From: Victivallis vadensis
GTDB lineage: Bacteria; Verrucomicrobiota; Kiritimatiellia; UBA8416; CAMCYG01
Direction of reading: 5' to 3'
NCBI GenBank assembly: GCA_945883775.1
Contig: CAMCYG010000006.1
Span: 1 to 45,998 of the forward strand
DNA: 45,998 bases
The position numbers and the translations under genes are program-made. Below are positions 9,055 to 17,545 of the stretch, one piece after another (positions within the stretch are counted from its first letter, which is position 1; each line of letters starts with the position of its first letter). The notes beneath the pieces are model-generated. The model saw only the letters and a program-made list of their open reading frames with translations. It searched no databases and was not told where the DNA came from.

Positions 9055-9761
9055 TGACCGCCGTGTCGCCCCCCATGACACTACCTATTGTCCAGATCCA
9101 GAACGTCCACAAGACCTTTCACATGGGGCCAGTCAAGGTTGAGGCGTTGCGTGGCGTGTCATTTGAAATTGCCGCAGGAGAATACATCAGCGTCATGGGG
9201 CCATCCGGCTGCGGAAAATCCACGCTTCTCAACCTGCTCGGCTGCCTGGACCGGCCTACCGCCGGGCATTATCTGCTTGGCGGCCAGGATGTTTCAGGCA
9301 TGGATGACGACAGCCTGTCAGCCATCCGAGGCTCTCGACTGGGATTCATTTTCCAGTCCTACAACCTCATTCAGCAACTTACGGTGTTGGAGAACATTGA
9401 AGTCCCGCTCTACTACCAGGATCGACCCGAGTCGGAGTGCCGCGAGCTTGCCCGTAAATTGGCGGCTCGCGTCGGGCTGTCGCACCGGCTGGGTCACAAA
9501 CCCTTTGAATTGTCCGGGGGGCAGCAGCAACGCGTTGCCATCGCCCGTGCACTTGTGAATGATCCGCTGGTCATTCTTGCCGATGAACCCACCGGCAACC
9601 TCGACTCCTCCTCGGGCGTGGAGATTATGGAGGTTTTTGATGAGCTCAACGCCCAAGGAAAAACCCTGATACTGGTCACACATGATGCGGTCGTGGGAAA
9701 GCGCGCCCGCCGCACCCTCCATCTTCGAGACGGGGAGATTGAAAACGATGTCCGCCACTAG
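9054..9761 (+). CDS. MacB/LolD-type ABC transporter ATP-binding protein
   Basis: Walker [10 protein letters not shown], signature [15 protein letters not shown], Walker [14 protein letters not shown]. Confidence 0.93.
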   Translation: MTAVSPPMTLPIVQIQNVHKTFHMGPVKVEALRGVSFEIAAGEYISVMGPSGCGKSTLLNLLGCLDRPTAGHYLLGGQDVSGMDDDSLSAIRGSRLGFIFQSYNLIQQLTVLENIEVPLYYQDRPESECRELARKLAARVGLSHRLGHKPFELSGGQQQRVAIARALVNDPLVILADEPTGNLDSSSGVEIMEVFDELNAQGKTLILVTHDAVVGKRARRTLHLRDGEIENDVRH

Positions 9762-11094
9762 CAGCCCGATCCAGGGAATACGCCTCCCCGGCGGCCTCTC
9801 GGTCGCCCGGCTCAAGCGCGCCATCCGCCTGGGCATTCGCAGCCTCTGGTTGCATCGCCTTCGCTCGCTGCTCACCGTCCTGGGTATCGTCTTTGGGGTG
9901 TGTTCGGTGATCTCGATGCTGGCCATCGGTGAAGGGGCCAGTTACGAAGCGCAGGAACAGATTAAGAGTCTGGGCAGTCAGAACATCATTCTTCGCAGCA
10001 TCAAGCCCCCTGCCAGTGAGAAAGTCTCCAACGAAGGGGGACAGAGTTATGTGCTCCAATACGGCATCACCTATCCCGATGTCGGACGCATTCGTGCCAC
10101 CATCCCCGGTGTCACGGTTATCCTGCCGGCCCGCAGCATGCGGGATTACGTCTGGAACATCACCCGTCGTGTGGATTGTGAAATCATCGGCACGGTTCCC
10201 TGGTATCCGTCCATGCGCAACCACCGCGTGGTCAGCGGCCGGTTCTTTTCCCAGGATGAAATGGACCGCCAGAGCAGCGTCTGTGTTCTGGGTGCCGAGA
10301 TGGTACCCCTGCTGTTTCCGTTAAAGTCACCCCTGGGCGGGCATGTCCGTGTTGGCGGCGACTATTATCAGGTCATTGGCGTAATGGAGGCACGGGGGGG
10401 CTCGGGCGGAACGGGCGGAACGGACGGGGCGGCGGAACGGAAGGACAAATCCGCAGCCTGCCGCATGTTCATTCCCCTGGAGACGGCCAAGCTCCGATAT
10501 GGCGAGGTTTTGATGCGGCGCCGAAGCGGCAGTTTTGAGGCCGAGCGTGTCCAGCTTCATGAACTGACAGTCAAGGTGGCGTCGCTGGACGAGGTCATGA
10601 ATGTCGCCGGCGCGATTAAGGCGGTCATGGAGCGTAACCACAAGAACAAGGATTACCAGATTGACGTTCCCCTGGAGATGCTCCGCCGCGCGGAGCGGAC
10701 CAAGCATATCTTCAATATCGTGTTGGGCTCCATCGCCGCCATTTCACTCCTGGTTGGCGGCATCGGCATTATGAACATCATGCTTGCCAGCGTGACCGAA
10801 CGAACGCGGGAAATCGGAATCCGGCGTGCCCTTGGCGCCCGGCGGCGGGACATCATTGTCCAGTTCCTTGTGGAAACCGTGTTGCTCTCCGGTATCGGCG
10901 GCATCATCGGTGTGCTGCTTGGCATCACCATTCCCCTCATTGTCTCCCACGCCGCCGGCATGAAAACCATTATCACGCTCTGGTCGCCGCTGCTGGCATT
11001 CGGTATCTCGGCGTTGGTAGGGGTCATATTCGGCATCTATCCGGCCTTTCGCGCCGCCAACATGGACCCCGTTGAAGCGCTGCGGAACGAATGA
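9748..11094 (+). CDS. MacB-type ABC transporter permease (FtsX-like)
   Basis: N-terminal [27 protein letters not shown]-terminal [42 protein letters not shown]; start at 9748 overlaps the ATPase gene. Confidence 0.92.
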   Translation: MSATSSPIQGIRLPGGLSVARLKRAIRLGIRSLWLHRLRSLLTVLGIVFGVCSVISMLAIGEGASYEAQEQIKSLGSQNIILRSIKPPASEKVSNEGGQSYVLQYGITYPDVGRIRATIPGVTVILPARSMRDYVWNITRRVDCEIIGTVPWYPSMRNHRVVSGRFFSQDEMDRQSSVCVLGAEMVPLLFPLKSPLGGHVRVGGDYYQVIGVMEARGGSGGTGGTDGAAERKDKSAACRMFIPLETAKLRYGEVLMRRRSGSFEAERVQLHELTVKVASLDEVMNVAGAIKAVMERNHKNKDYQIDVPLEMLRRAERTKHIFNIVLGSIAAISLLVGGIGIMNIMLASVTERTREIGIRRALGARRRDIIVQFLVETVLLSGIGGIIGVLLGITIPLIVSHAAGMKTIITLWSPLLAFGISALVGVIFGIYPAFRAANMDPVEALRNE

Positions 11095-11650
11095 TTGGAT
11101 TCCTTGAATTTGGATGGTCTCCCGCCAGCGCCATTTCCAATTTATTCGGAGTATCGCGAGGTAGGGTAACAGCGTTTTTCCTCGAACCCCCTGAGATTCT
11201 AAAGTATGTTCAACCACCAAAGACAAAAATCATGATGACGCCACTTTCTTCTCCATGGAAGGACCTTGACCGCCGGAGCACCATCGGCTTTCTCCTGGCG
11301 CACACCCTCCTCACCCTTCTCGGCGCGGGCCTGCGGCAATCTGGAACGTGGCTTTGCGCGTGTCCGGTGTGATCACTGCAAACATGAGTATTTGCTGGCT
11401 TTTTCCTGCCGGGGAAGGTGGTTCTGTCCCTCCTGCCACCAGAAGAAGGTCCAGCTCTTCGGCGCACTGCTCACCGAGACAATTCTTTATCCCGTTCCGC
11501 ACCGTCACTTCACTATGGGCATTCCCAAGATGACAACGTCCCTGAGCCTGTCGAAGGGCTACGCGTTTGGGTACACTCCGGCTTCAATGTGTATCGTAGC
11601 CGGCGGGTGATGCCGACTGAACGGAAGGATCCGCCTTCGCGCTTCGCTTG

Positions 11651-11790
11651 CTGACCTGAAACAAGAAAAGTCAGAGCATCGCGCCAAGACGCCAAGTGCG
11701 CCAAGAATACTTTGCGATCTTTGCGCCTTTGCGCGAGATAATCTTCTCTTTGTTTCTTCAATGAATAATCCGGACAACGGCCGGTGGCGG
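11651..11790 (+). repeat. 140-bp repeat, left copy
   Basis: Perfect reverse complement of 13188-13327 by base-by-base comparison (ctgacctgaaacaagaaaagtcagagc...cggccggtggcgg). Confidence 0.93.
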
Positions 11791-11830
11791 AACTACGGCG
11801 GGACAAGTCTGGAGCGGCTGGCGCAATATA

Positions 11831-11866
11831 CCCGCCTGCAACGCTGTGCGTAGCACTGCGGGCAGG
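11831..11866. repeat. 36-bp palindromic insertion cccgcctgcaacgctgtgcgtagcactgcgggcagg
   Basis: Deleting it joins caatata + tcatccgc to read QYIIRNPFSVEKMQ; a related, larger copy lies at 34920-34989. Confidence 0.8.
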
Positions 11867-11901
11867 TCATCCGCAACCCGTTTTCTGTTGAGAAAATGCA
11901 G

Positions 11902-11980
11902 AATAATTGCCGATTGATGAGTGTCGATTGATGATTGAATAAGAGAGATTGGAATCGTCGATCTGCAATCGTCAATTATT
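11902..11980. repeat. 'gattgtcgattg' repeat block with near-perfect 15-bp terminal arms
   Basis: aataattgccgattg (11902-11916) versus caatcgtcaattatt (11966-11980); 14/15 complementary. Confidence 0.75.
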
Positions 11981-12324
11981 TTGGGAGGCGGTTTTACGGC
12001 TTGGGACCATGATAGCGGTGATCTCATTGGCTTCTGTCAACAAATCAGTGACCATGTTCTCAGGAAGGAGCTTTCCTTCATTTATCAATTCGAGCCAGAG
12101 CACGGTTTCGTCAGCTTCTCCACGACGATGGAAAGCTTGGAAATAAATTCAGCTTTGGATCGGGCCCTGCAGGCTGCGCGGTAGTTAGCAGCAACGGAAC
12201 TTGCCGATCGCATGATCTGATCGGCAATTACTCTGCCTTGTATAGACTTTGGCAGGTGCTCGATCAGGCGCATGATTTTCAGCGCTAAATCCTTACTTCG
12301 TCCTTTCAATGCTTCTTGATTCAT
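11972..12324 (-). pseudogene. Four-helix-bundle protein (23S rRNA intervening-sequence-protein family), frameshifted
   Basis: MNQEALKGRSKDLALKIMRLIEHLPKSIQGRVIADQIMRSASSVAANYRAACRARSKAEFISKLSIVVE, then in another frame EADETVLWLELINEGKLLPENMVTDLLTEANEITAIMVPSRKTASQNN*; consistent with loss of one base near 12119. Confidence 0.8.
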
Positions 12325-12349
12325 GTCGTAGACAGTAGACCATCGTTTG

Positions 12350-12415
12350 GCGATTATCAATCTGCATGTGTCATAAATCGGCAATCAGCAATCGACAATC
12401 ATCAATTAGCTTATA
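12350..12415. repeat. 'gattgtcgattg' repeat block, inverted relative to 11902-11980
   Basis: gattatcaatctgcatgtgtcataaatcggcaatcagcaatcgacaatcatcaatta. Confidence 0.65.
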
Positions 12416-12496
12416 CCTTCCACTGGCCCGGAATTTGAGAGGGGTCACTCGTCAATAGACATTGAATAGACGTGCGTAGTATGAGATGATGTCTGA

Positions 12497-12637
12497 ATGG
12501 CAAGACCATTAAGGATAGATGTCAAGGATGGCTGGTATCATGTGTCCGCGCGTGGAATAGAGCGTAGGGAGATATTCGACGGCGGCAGGGATAACGAGCA
12601 TTTTCTTTTGTCCAGACGTGTCCCGCGAGCATTCTGA
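12497..12637 (+). mobile_element. N-terminal remnant of a REP-associated tyrosine transposase (Y1_Tnp/RAYT)
   Basis: MARPLRIDVKDGWYHVSARGIERREIFDGGRDNEHFLLSRRVPRAF*; MARPLRI..GWYHV.ARG.ERR.IF is the family start; truncated after EHFL. Not in the ORF track. Confidence 0.8.
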
Positions 12638-12746
12638 AGGGACTATACTGGTAGTGGGCGATAGCAGAACCTTGAGAATCGCAATATTCAGTGATGTTCC
12701 CGTTTGCGACCTCAAAGAAAGCGGCTGAAAGGATTGTTTCTTGCAA
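12620..12746 (-). pseudogene. RHS-repeat protein fragment
   Basis: FEVANGNITEYCDSQGSAIAHYQYSPFRMLAG resembles the RHS/YD repeat (GNVTEY.D..G..VAHYEYDPFG). Confidence 0.6.
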
Positions 12747-12761
12747 AGCCGAAGCCTCGGC

Positions 12762-13419
12762 TTACTTGCCCCTGCAGACTTTGAAACCTTCGATCTGCTT
12801 GGACGGCTGGGGATCTTGCATCAACTGGCGGATGGCATCGAAGACAATTTTTAAATGCTGATCATACTTGCCTTCCAGCGCATTGACCTTCCGGGCAAGG
12901 GCTTCAACAGACAGGGCCATGCGGCGCAGTTTGACGAAGGCGGTGACCACGGTGATGCTCATTTTAATAGCCTTTGAACTGTTTAAAACGTTTGCAGCCA
13001 TAATGGCACCGTGTTCGGTGAAAACATAAGGGATATAGCGTCGGCCTCCACGAGTGTTTGAGGTCGCAAATTGCGACCTCAAAAGTTCCCACTCTGATTC
13101 GGTCAATTGAAACATGAATGATTCCGGGAACCGTTCCTTGTTGCGCTTGACCTGCTCATTGAGTCTTTTGACCGTTATCCCATAGTCCCGCCACCGGCCG
13201 TTGTCCGGATTATTCATTGAAGAAACAAAGAGAAGATTATCTCGCGCAAAGGCGCAAAGATCGCAAAGTATTCTTGGCGCACTTGGCGTCTTGGCGCGAT
13301 GCTCTGACTTTTCTTGTTTCAGGTCAGAGTGCGGCCAGATCGGAATCGAGAATCACAGCCTGGCCGCGGATGCGGGTAATGGCTTTGTCGGGTGTTTGTT
13401 TGACAGGTAGATTGGGCAT
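12762..13419 (-). pseudogene. ORF6N-domain protein gene interrupted by the right copy of the 140-bp repeat
   Basis: N-terminal exon-like piece 13327-13419: MPNLPVKQTPDKAITRIRGQAVILDSDLAAL; resumes at 13184: YGITVKRLNEQVKRNKERFPESFMFQLTESEWELLRSQFATSNTRGGRRYIPYVFTEHGAIMAANVL. Together this gives the canonical DLAALYG.T.KRLNEQVKRN. Confidence 0.85.
13188..13327 (-). repeat. 140-bp repeat, right copy, inserted in the ORF6N gene
   Basis: Exact reverse complement of 11651-11790. Confidence 0.93.
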
Positions 13420-13546
13420 GTAATATTCCTTTTGACCAGAAACTACCAAAAGCCTGGATTTCTGCATGTAGGGCTTTTGTAGGGTTGTGGCATTTTATTA
13501 ATCTTGAATTGCTAGCAGTAATGCTGATAATTTCCATTTTCTGGAG

Positions 13547-14374
13547 ATGAATATGACCAAACAGATAAAGATAGGGAATGTCAGTATCGGAGGCGATGCG
13601 CCGTTGGCGCTGATTGCAGGCCCGTGTGTCATTGAATCGCTGGATATTTGTCTGAAAATCGCTGAAAAACTCAAGGAATTATCTGAAAAGCATAAGATAC
13701 CGTTGATTTTTAAGGCTTCATATGACAAGGCTAACAGGACATCATTCAAATCATACCGCGGGCCCGGCATCAAGAAGGGTCTGAAAATCCTGGCAGAAGT
13801 CGGCAAAGAATTCGGCCTTCCGATCCTGACGGATGTCCATTCTGTCGAAGAGGTAAAAATGGCAGGGGATGAGGTCGATGTTATCCAGATTCCGGCATTT
13901 CTTTGCAGACAGACAGACTTGCTTTTGGCGGCGGGTAAGACGAAGAAGCCCGTTAATGTGAAGAAAGGACAGTTTCTTGCGCCCTGGGATGTCCAGCATA
14001 TCATCCAGAAGATAGAGAGTACCGGCAATAAGCAGATAATACTTACGGAGCGAGGGAGCAGTTTCGGCTATAATACGCTTATCGTGGATATGAAGAGTCT
14101 GCCGCAGATGGCCGCTTTGGGCTATCCTGTAATATTTGATGCGACTCATAGTGTACAGAAGCCCGGTGGACATGGCAGTATGTCGGGCGGGGACAGGACG
14201 ATGGTCCCGTGTCTTGCCAGGGCGGCAGTGGCGGCCGGATGCAATGGGGTGTTCCTTGAGACGCATACGAACCCCGATAAGGCTTTATCGGACAGGGACA
14301 ATTCAATCGATGTGGATGGGATAGGCAGGTTATGGGACGTCCTGGTTAAGATCAACGATGCGGTGCAGGGATGA
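13547..14374 (+). CDS. kdsA: 3-deoxy-8-phosphooctulonate synthase
   Basis: LIAGPCVIES, FKASYDKANRTS, GLPILTDVH, IQIPAFLCRQTDLL, FDATHSVQ.PGG. Confidence 0.97.
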   Translation: MNMTKQIKIGNVSIGGDAPLALIAGPCVIESLDICLKIAEKLKELSEKHKIPLIFKASYDKANRTSFKSYRGPGIKKGLKILAEVGKEFGLPILTDVHSVEEVKMAGDEVDVIQIPAFLCRQTDLLLAAGKTKKPVNVKKGQFLAPWDVQHIIQKIESTGNKQIILTERGSSFGYNTLIVDMKSLPQMAALGYPVIFDATHSVQKPGGHGSMSGGDRTMVPCLARAAVAAGCNGVFLETHTNPDKALSDRDNSIDVDGIGRLWDVLVKINDAVQG

Positions 14375-14967
14375 TCACCAAGCATCTGTTTTTAGTCATG
14401 ATGCTGATTCTGCCGGTTACGTGTCTGGTGTCATGTGGCGATTCCAGAAGCTCCAAAGCGAAAGTCAATGTGACAATGACCAGCGGTGGTTTTGTCAAAG
14501 TAGATGAGCCTGACAAGAAGACAGGTTTAACCGCAACGAGTGCGACAAGTATTGTATCTTCGGCAGCCGAAGGATCGGGCGCTGATATGGTGCAGCAGCC
14601 TTATGTGCAGGGGTTGCGTCTGCCGGTAGAGTATTTTCCGGATGGCAGTATCAAGACCCAGTTGAATGCTGATGAAGCGAAAGTCAGCCAGACTAACGGA
14701 GTGATTTTTGCAAAAGGGCTGAGGTTTGATATGTTCGATCAAAAAGGTGCTTCCGAGATGACGGTTATCACGCCTGACTGTACGTTTGACCGGGTTGCTG
14801 GAAAGGCTTTTTCAGATGAGAAAGTGACGATGGAGAAGCAGGGTCTGACGATAAAAGGGACTGGGTATCTATGGGATACGATCGGACAGAAGATGAATTT
14901 ATATTCCGACGTGACTGTTGTGGTAAACAGGCGTGTCGTTGGTAATTCGAAGGGGTTGTTAAGATGA
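14371..14967 (+). CDS. LptC-like LPS export lipoprotein
   Basis: Lipoprotein signal (LPVTCLVSC), OstA/LptC-like beta repeats, position directly upstream of lptA/lptB-like genes. Confidence 0.7.
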   Translation: MITKHLFLVMMLILPVTCLVSCGDSRSSKAKVNVTMTSGGFVKVDEPDKKTGLTATSATSIVSSAAEGSGADMVQQPYVQGLRLPVEYFPDGSIKTQLNADEAKVSQTNGVIFAKGLRFDMFDQKGASEMTVITPDCTFDRVAGKAFSDEKVTMEKQGLTIKGTGYLWDTIGQKMNLYSDVTVVVNRRVVGNSKGLLR

Positions 14968-15488
14968 GAGTTGTCATTGTTTTCTTATGCGTATTTCTTT
15001 CCGTGGCGTTGCATGGTGCCGAGCCATCCTTTGCAAAGGTCGGGGCTACTAAGATAACGTCGAAGACTCTTGAGTTCGACTACAAGAGGTATATTGCGAT
15101 TTTTAAGGGTAACGTAGAGGTTGATGATGCTCAGGTCAACATCAGAGGCGATGAGATGAGGGTTTTCTTTGACGGCACGAATAGCATCAAGGCGGTCACA
15201 GCGCTGGGCAACGTGAAGATAAAACAAGTCGATAAGACCGCGTCTTGCAGTAAGGCGATATATACAGCGGTAGACGGTCAGATTGTAATGACCGGCAAGG
15301 TGCTGTTGAATAGCGAAGGCAATACTATTAACGGGGACCGGATTGTGATTTGGACGAATGATGAGCGGATGATATGCGAGCCGGCCACTCTGGTGATAAA
15401 GTCTTCTGGCAAGGCCGGCAAAGGCACGAGATCCAGCCCGCTGTTTCCCTCGCAAAAGAAAACCCCAGTAAGTACGGAGCCGGAATAG
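14964..15488 (+). CDS. lptA: LptA/OstA-like periplasmic LPS transport protein
   Basis: ITSKTLEFDYKRYIAIFKGNVEVDDAQVNIRGDEMRVFF...KAVTALGNVKI; next to lptB. Confidence 0.8.
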   Translation: MRVVIVFLCVFLSVALHGAEPSFAKVGATKITSKTLEFDYKRYIAIFKGNVEVDDAQVNIRGDEMRVFFDGTNSIKAVTALGNVKIKQVDKTASCSKAIYTAVDGQIVMTGKVLLNSEGNTINGDRIVIWTNDERMICEPATLVIKSSGKAGKGTRSSPLFPSQKKTPVSTEPE

Positions 15489-15489
15489 A

Positions 15490-16236
15490 ATGAATGACAG
15501 GGTCGATAACAGTCCGCTTCTTGTCTCGGTTGAGAATGTATGCAAGAAGTATGGGGAGCGGATGGTGGTTAAGAATGTATCCCTCCACATGAAAAAGGGG
15601 GAGATCGTCGGCCTGTTGGGTCCGAACGGGGCTGGCAAAACGACAACTTTCTATATGGTAGTTGGTCTCGTGCGGCCTGATGCAGGCAAGATCAAGTTTA
15701 ATGACATGGACATAACGGGCCTGCCGGTGCATAAGCGGGCAAGGCTGGGAATGGGCTATCTCGCTCAGGAGCCATCAGTGTTCCGGAAGTTGACTGTCGA
15801 GGAGAATGTCATGGCCATACTCGAAACGCAGAACCTTAAGAAGAAGGCTCGTAACGAAAGGCTCTTCGAATTGTTGTCTGACTTGGGGCTGGAGAAGGTG
15901 GCTAAACAGAAGGCCTACACTTTGAGTGGTGGAGAGCGTCGCAAACTGGAGATAACCAGGGCGCTGGTGTCGAATCCGGCGATGATAATGCTAGACGAGC
16001 CGTTCAGCGGTGTGGACCCTTTATCGGTCAATGACATACAGGATATCATAAGGAATCTGAGCAAGCGTGGATTGGGTATACTTATTACCGACCATAATGT
16101 GCGAGAGACTCTTTCTGTTGTAACGCGGGCGTATCTGTTGTACGATGGTAAGGTTTTATGTGAAGGTGAAAGAGATTTTCTAACTAATGATGAGGCGGCG
16201 AAACGACTGTATCTTGGTGATAACTTCAAAATGTAG
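15490..16236 (+). CDS. lptB: LPS export ABC transporter ATP-binding protein
   Basis: LLGPNGAGKTTTFYMVVGLVRPDAG, LAQEPSVFRKLTVEENV, LSGGERRKLEITRAL, LDEPFSGVDPLSV, ITDHNVRETL. Confidence 0.95.
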   Translation: MNDRVDNSPLLVSVENVCKKYGERMVVKNVSLHMKKGEIVGLLGPNGAGKTTTFYMVVGLVRPDAGKIKFNDMDITGLPVHKRARLGMGYLAQEPSVFRKLTVEENVMAILETQNLKKKARNERLFELLSDLGLEKVAKQKAYTLSGGERRKLEITRALVSNPAMIMLDEPFSGVDPLSVNDIQDIIRNLSKRGLGILITDHNVRETLSVVTRAYLLYDGKVLCEGERDFLTNDEAAKRLYLGDNFKM

Positions 16237-16245
16237 GAGGGTTGG

Positions 16246-16572
16246 ATGTCGATTGATATTACAGTAAGGCATATGAGCATAAACGTGGCGACTCAGGATT
16301 ATGCAAGGCAGAAGGCAGAGGAACTGATGGCTGAGTTCGAGTTGCTGGAGCATGTCCATGTCATTCTTGACCACCAGAAGCATTCCACGTTTACGGAGGT
16401 GGTGGCTTTGGCCAAGAAGCATATTGCCGTTGATGGATCAGGGTCTTCCGACAAGATTGTTGTTTCAATGGACAAGGCTTTCAGCAAAGTCGAGAAGCAG
16501 TTGCGGAAGGTAACTGATAAGATTCATGATCATAAGCTTGAGATGAAGAAGAAGCTCAAGGGCAAAGCCTAG
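16246..16572 (+). CDS. hpf: Ribosome hibernation promoting factor, short form
   Basis: S30AE-like protein (ITVRHMSINVATQDYARQKAEEL...DKAFSKVEKQLRKVTDKIHDHK). Confidence 0.88.
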   Translation: MSIDITVRHMSINVATQDYARQKAEELMAEFELLEHVHVILDHQKHSTFTEVVALAKKHIAVDGSGSSDKIVVSMDKAFSKVEKQLRKVTDKIHDHKLEMKKKLKGKA

Positions 16573-16585
16573 GAAAGGACTGCAT

Positions 16586-17545
16586 ATGCAAAGCATGAAA
16601 GAATCTGTCAGCGTCGGTTATTTTCTGCAGACTGGTATGGACAGTCTCGGAATGGAGCTTATAGCCGGTACTGCCGGGATTGACAGGAAGATAATAGAGC
16701 CGACGATAAACAGGCCGGGTTTGGCTCTGACAGGATTCTTTTCTCATTTTGCCAACAAACGAATACAGGTTATTGGACTGGCAGAGCACGCCTATTTGAC
16801 TTCTCTTCACAAGGAGGAGCGGGTCAAGAGGATAGACAAGTTCTTTGCTTCCCGGATCCCCTGTGTCATAATTACGCGAAATCAGAAAGTGTTCCCTGAT
16901 ATAGTTTCAATAGCTGAGAAGTACGGGGTCCCGGTGTTACGGACCAGGATGGTGACTAAGCATTTTGTGAATGCTGCTACCATAATACTCGAGAACCTTA
17001 ATGCTCCGCGCATGAAGGTTCAGGGCACGATGGTCGAGATAATGGGAATAGGCGTTCTGATTGAGGGTAAGCCGGGCATGGGGAAGAGCGAGGCCGCTCT
17101 GGGAGTTATTAAGAAAGGGCATGCACTGGTATCGGATGATATTACAGCGTTGAGGCTGGATAGTGCTGGTAATATAATTGGATCCCCGGTCAACATCACG
17201 CGTTATCATATGGAAATCAGAGGCTTGGGCATTATTCACGTCCCGTCTTTGTTCGGCGTGTCATCGGTCAGGGAGGATAAGGTTCTTGATCTGGTAGTGA
17301 CACTGTGTAAGCCTGGCACGAAAGATGAAGATGACAGGGGTGGTGAGCGGAAGTATCATAAAGAGCTGCTGGGCGTCAAGGTGCCTCAGATCTTTGTTCC
17401 TGTGGCGCCGGGTCGCGATCTGGCAAATGTCATCGAGACCGCCGCTCTTGACCAGAAGCTAAGGCGGTTGGGGCATGACGCAGCCAAGGAGCTGGATGCT
17501 AAGCTCGTATCCTTTTTGAGTGGAGGCAAAGACGGCAGTGAGTAA
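16586..17545 (+). CDS. hprK: HPr kinase/phosphorylase
   Basis: GIGVLIEGKPGMGKSEAALGVIKKGHALVSDDI, EIRGLGIIHV. Confidence 0.95.
   Translation: MQSMKESVSVGYFLQTGMDSLGMELIAGTAGIDRKIIEPTINRPGLALTGFFSHFANKRIQVIGLAEHAYLTSLHKEERVKRIDKFFASRIPCVIITRNQKVFPDIVSIAEKYGVPVLRTRMVTKHFVNAATIILENLNAPRMKVQGTMVEIMGIGVLIEGKPGMGKSEAALGVIKKGHALVSDDITALRLDSAGNIIGSPVNITRYHMEIRGLGIIHVPSLFGVSSVREDKVLDLVVTLCKPGTKDEDDRGGERKYHKELLGVKVPQIFVPVAPGRDLANVIETAALDQKLRRLGHDAAKELDAKLVSFLSGGKDGSE

Larger units (their letters stand above)
11266..11904 (+). mobile_element. N-terminal and middle remnant of an IS91-family transposase, internally deleted and interrupted by small repeats
   Basis: CGNLERGFARVRCDHCKHEYLLAFSCRGRWFCPSCHQKK...PVPHRHFTMGIPKM (Zn-binding N-terminus), then VWVHSGFNVYRSRRVMPTERKD (11565-11630), LERLAQY (11809-11829), IRNPFSVEKMQN (11869-11904). 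Confidence 0.8.

Noticed and set aside
11513-11806. ORFs reading LAQRRKDRKVFLAHLASWRDALTFLVSG (and the copy at 13217-13423)
   Set aside because: Translation of the 140-bp repeat; treated as a DNA element rather than a gene.
1-13500. Prophage or defence island interpretation
   Set aside because: No phage structural, integrase, restriction, toxin-antitoxin or CRISPR genes recognised; fragments fit repeat- and IS-driven decay better.
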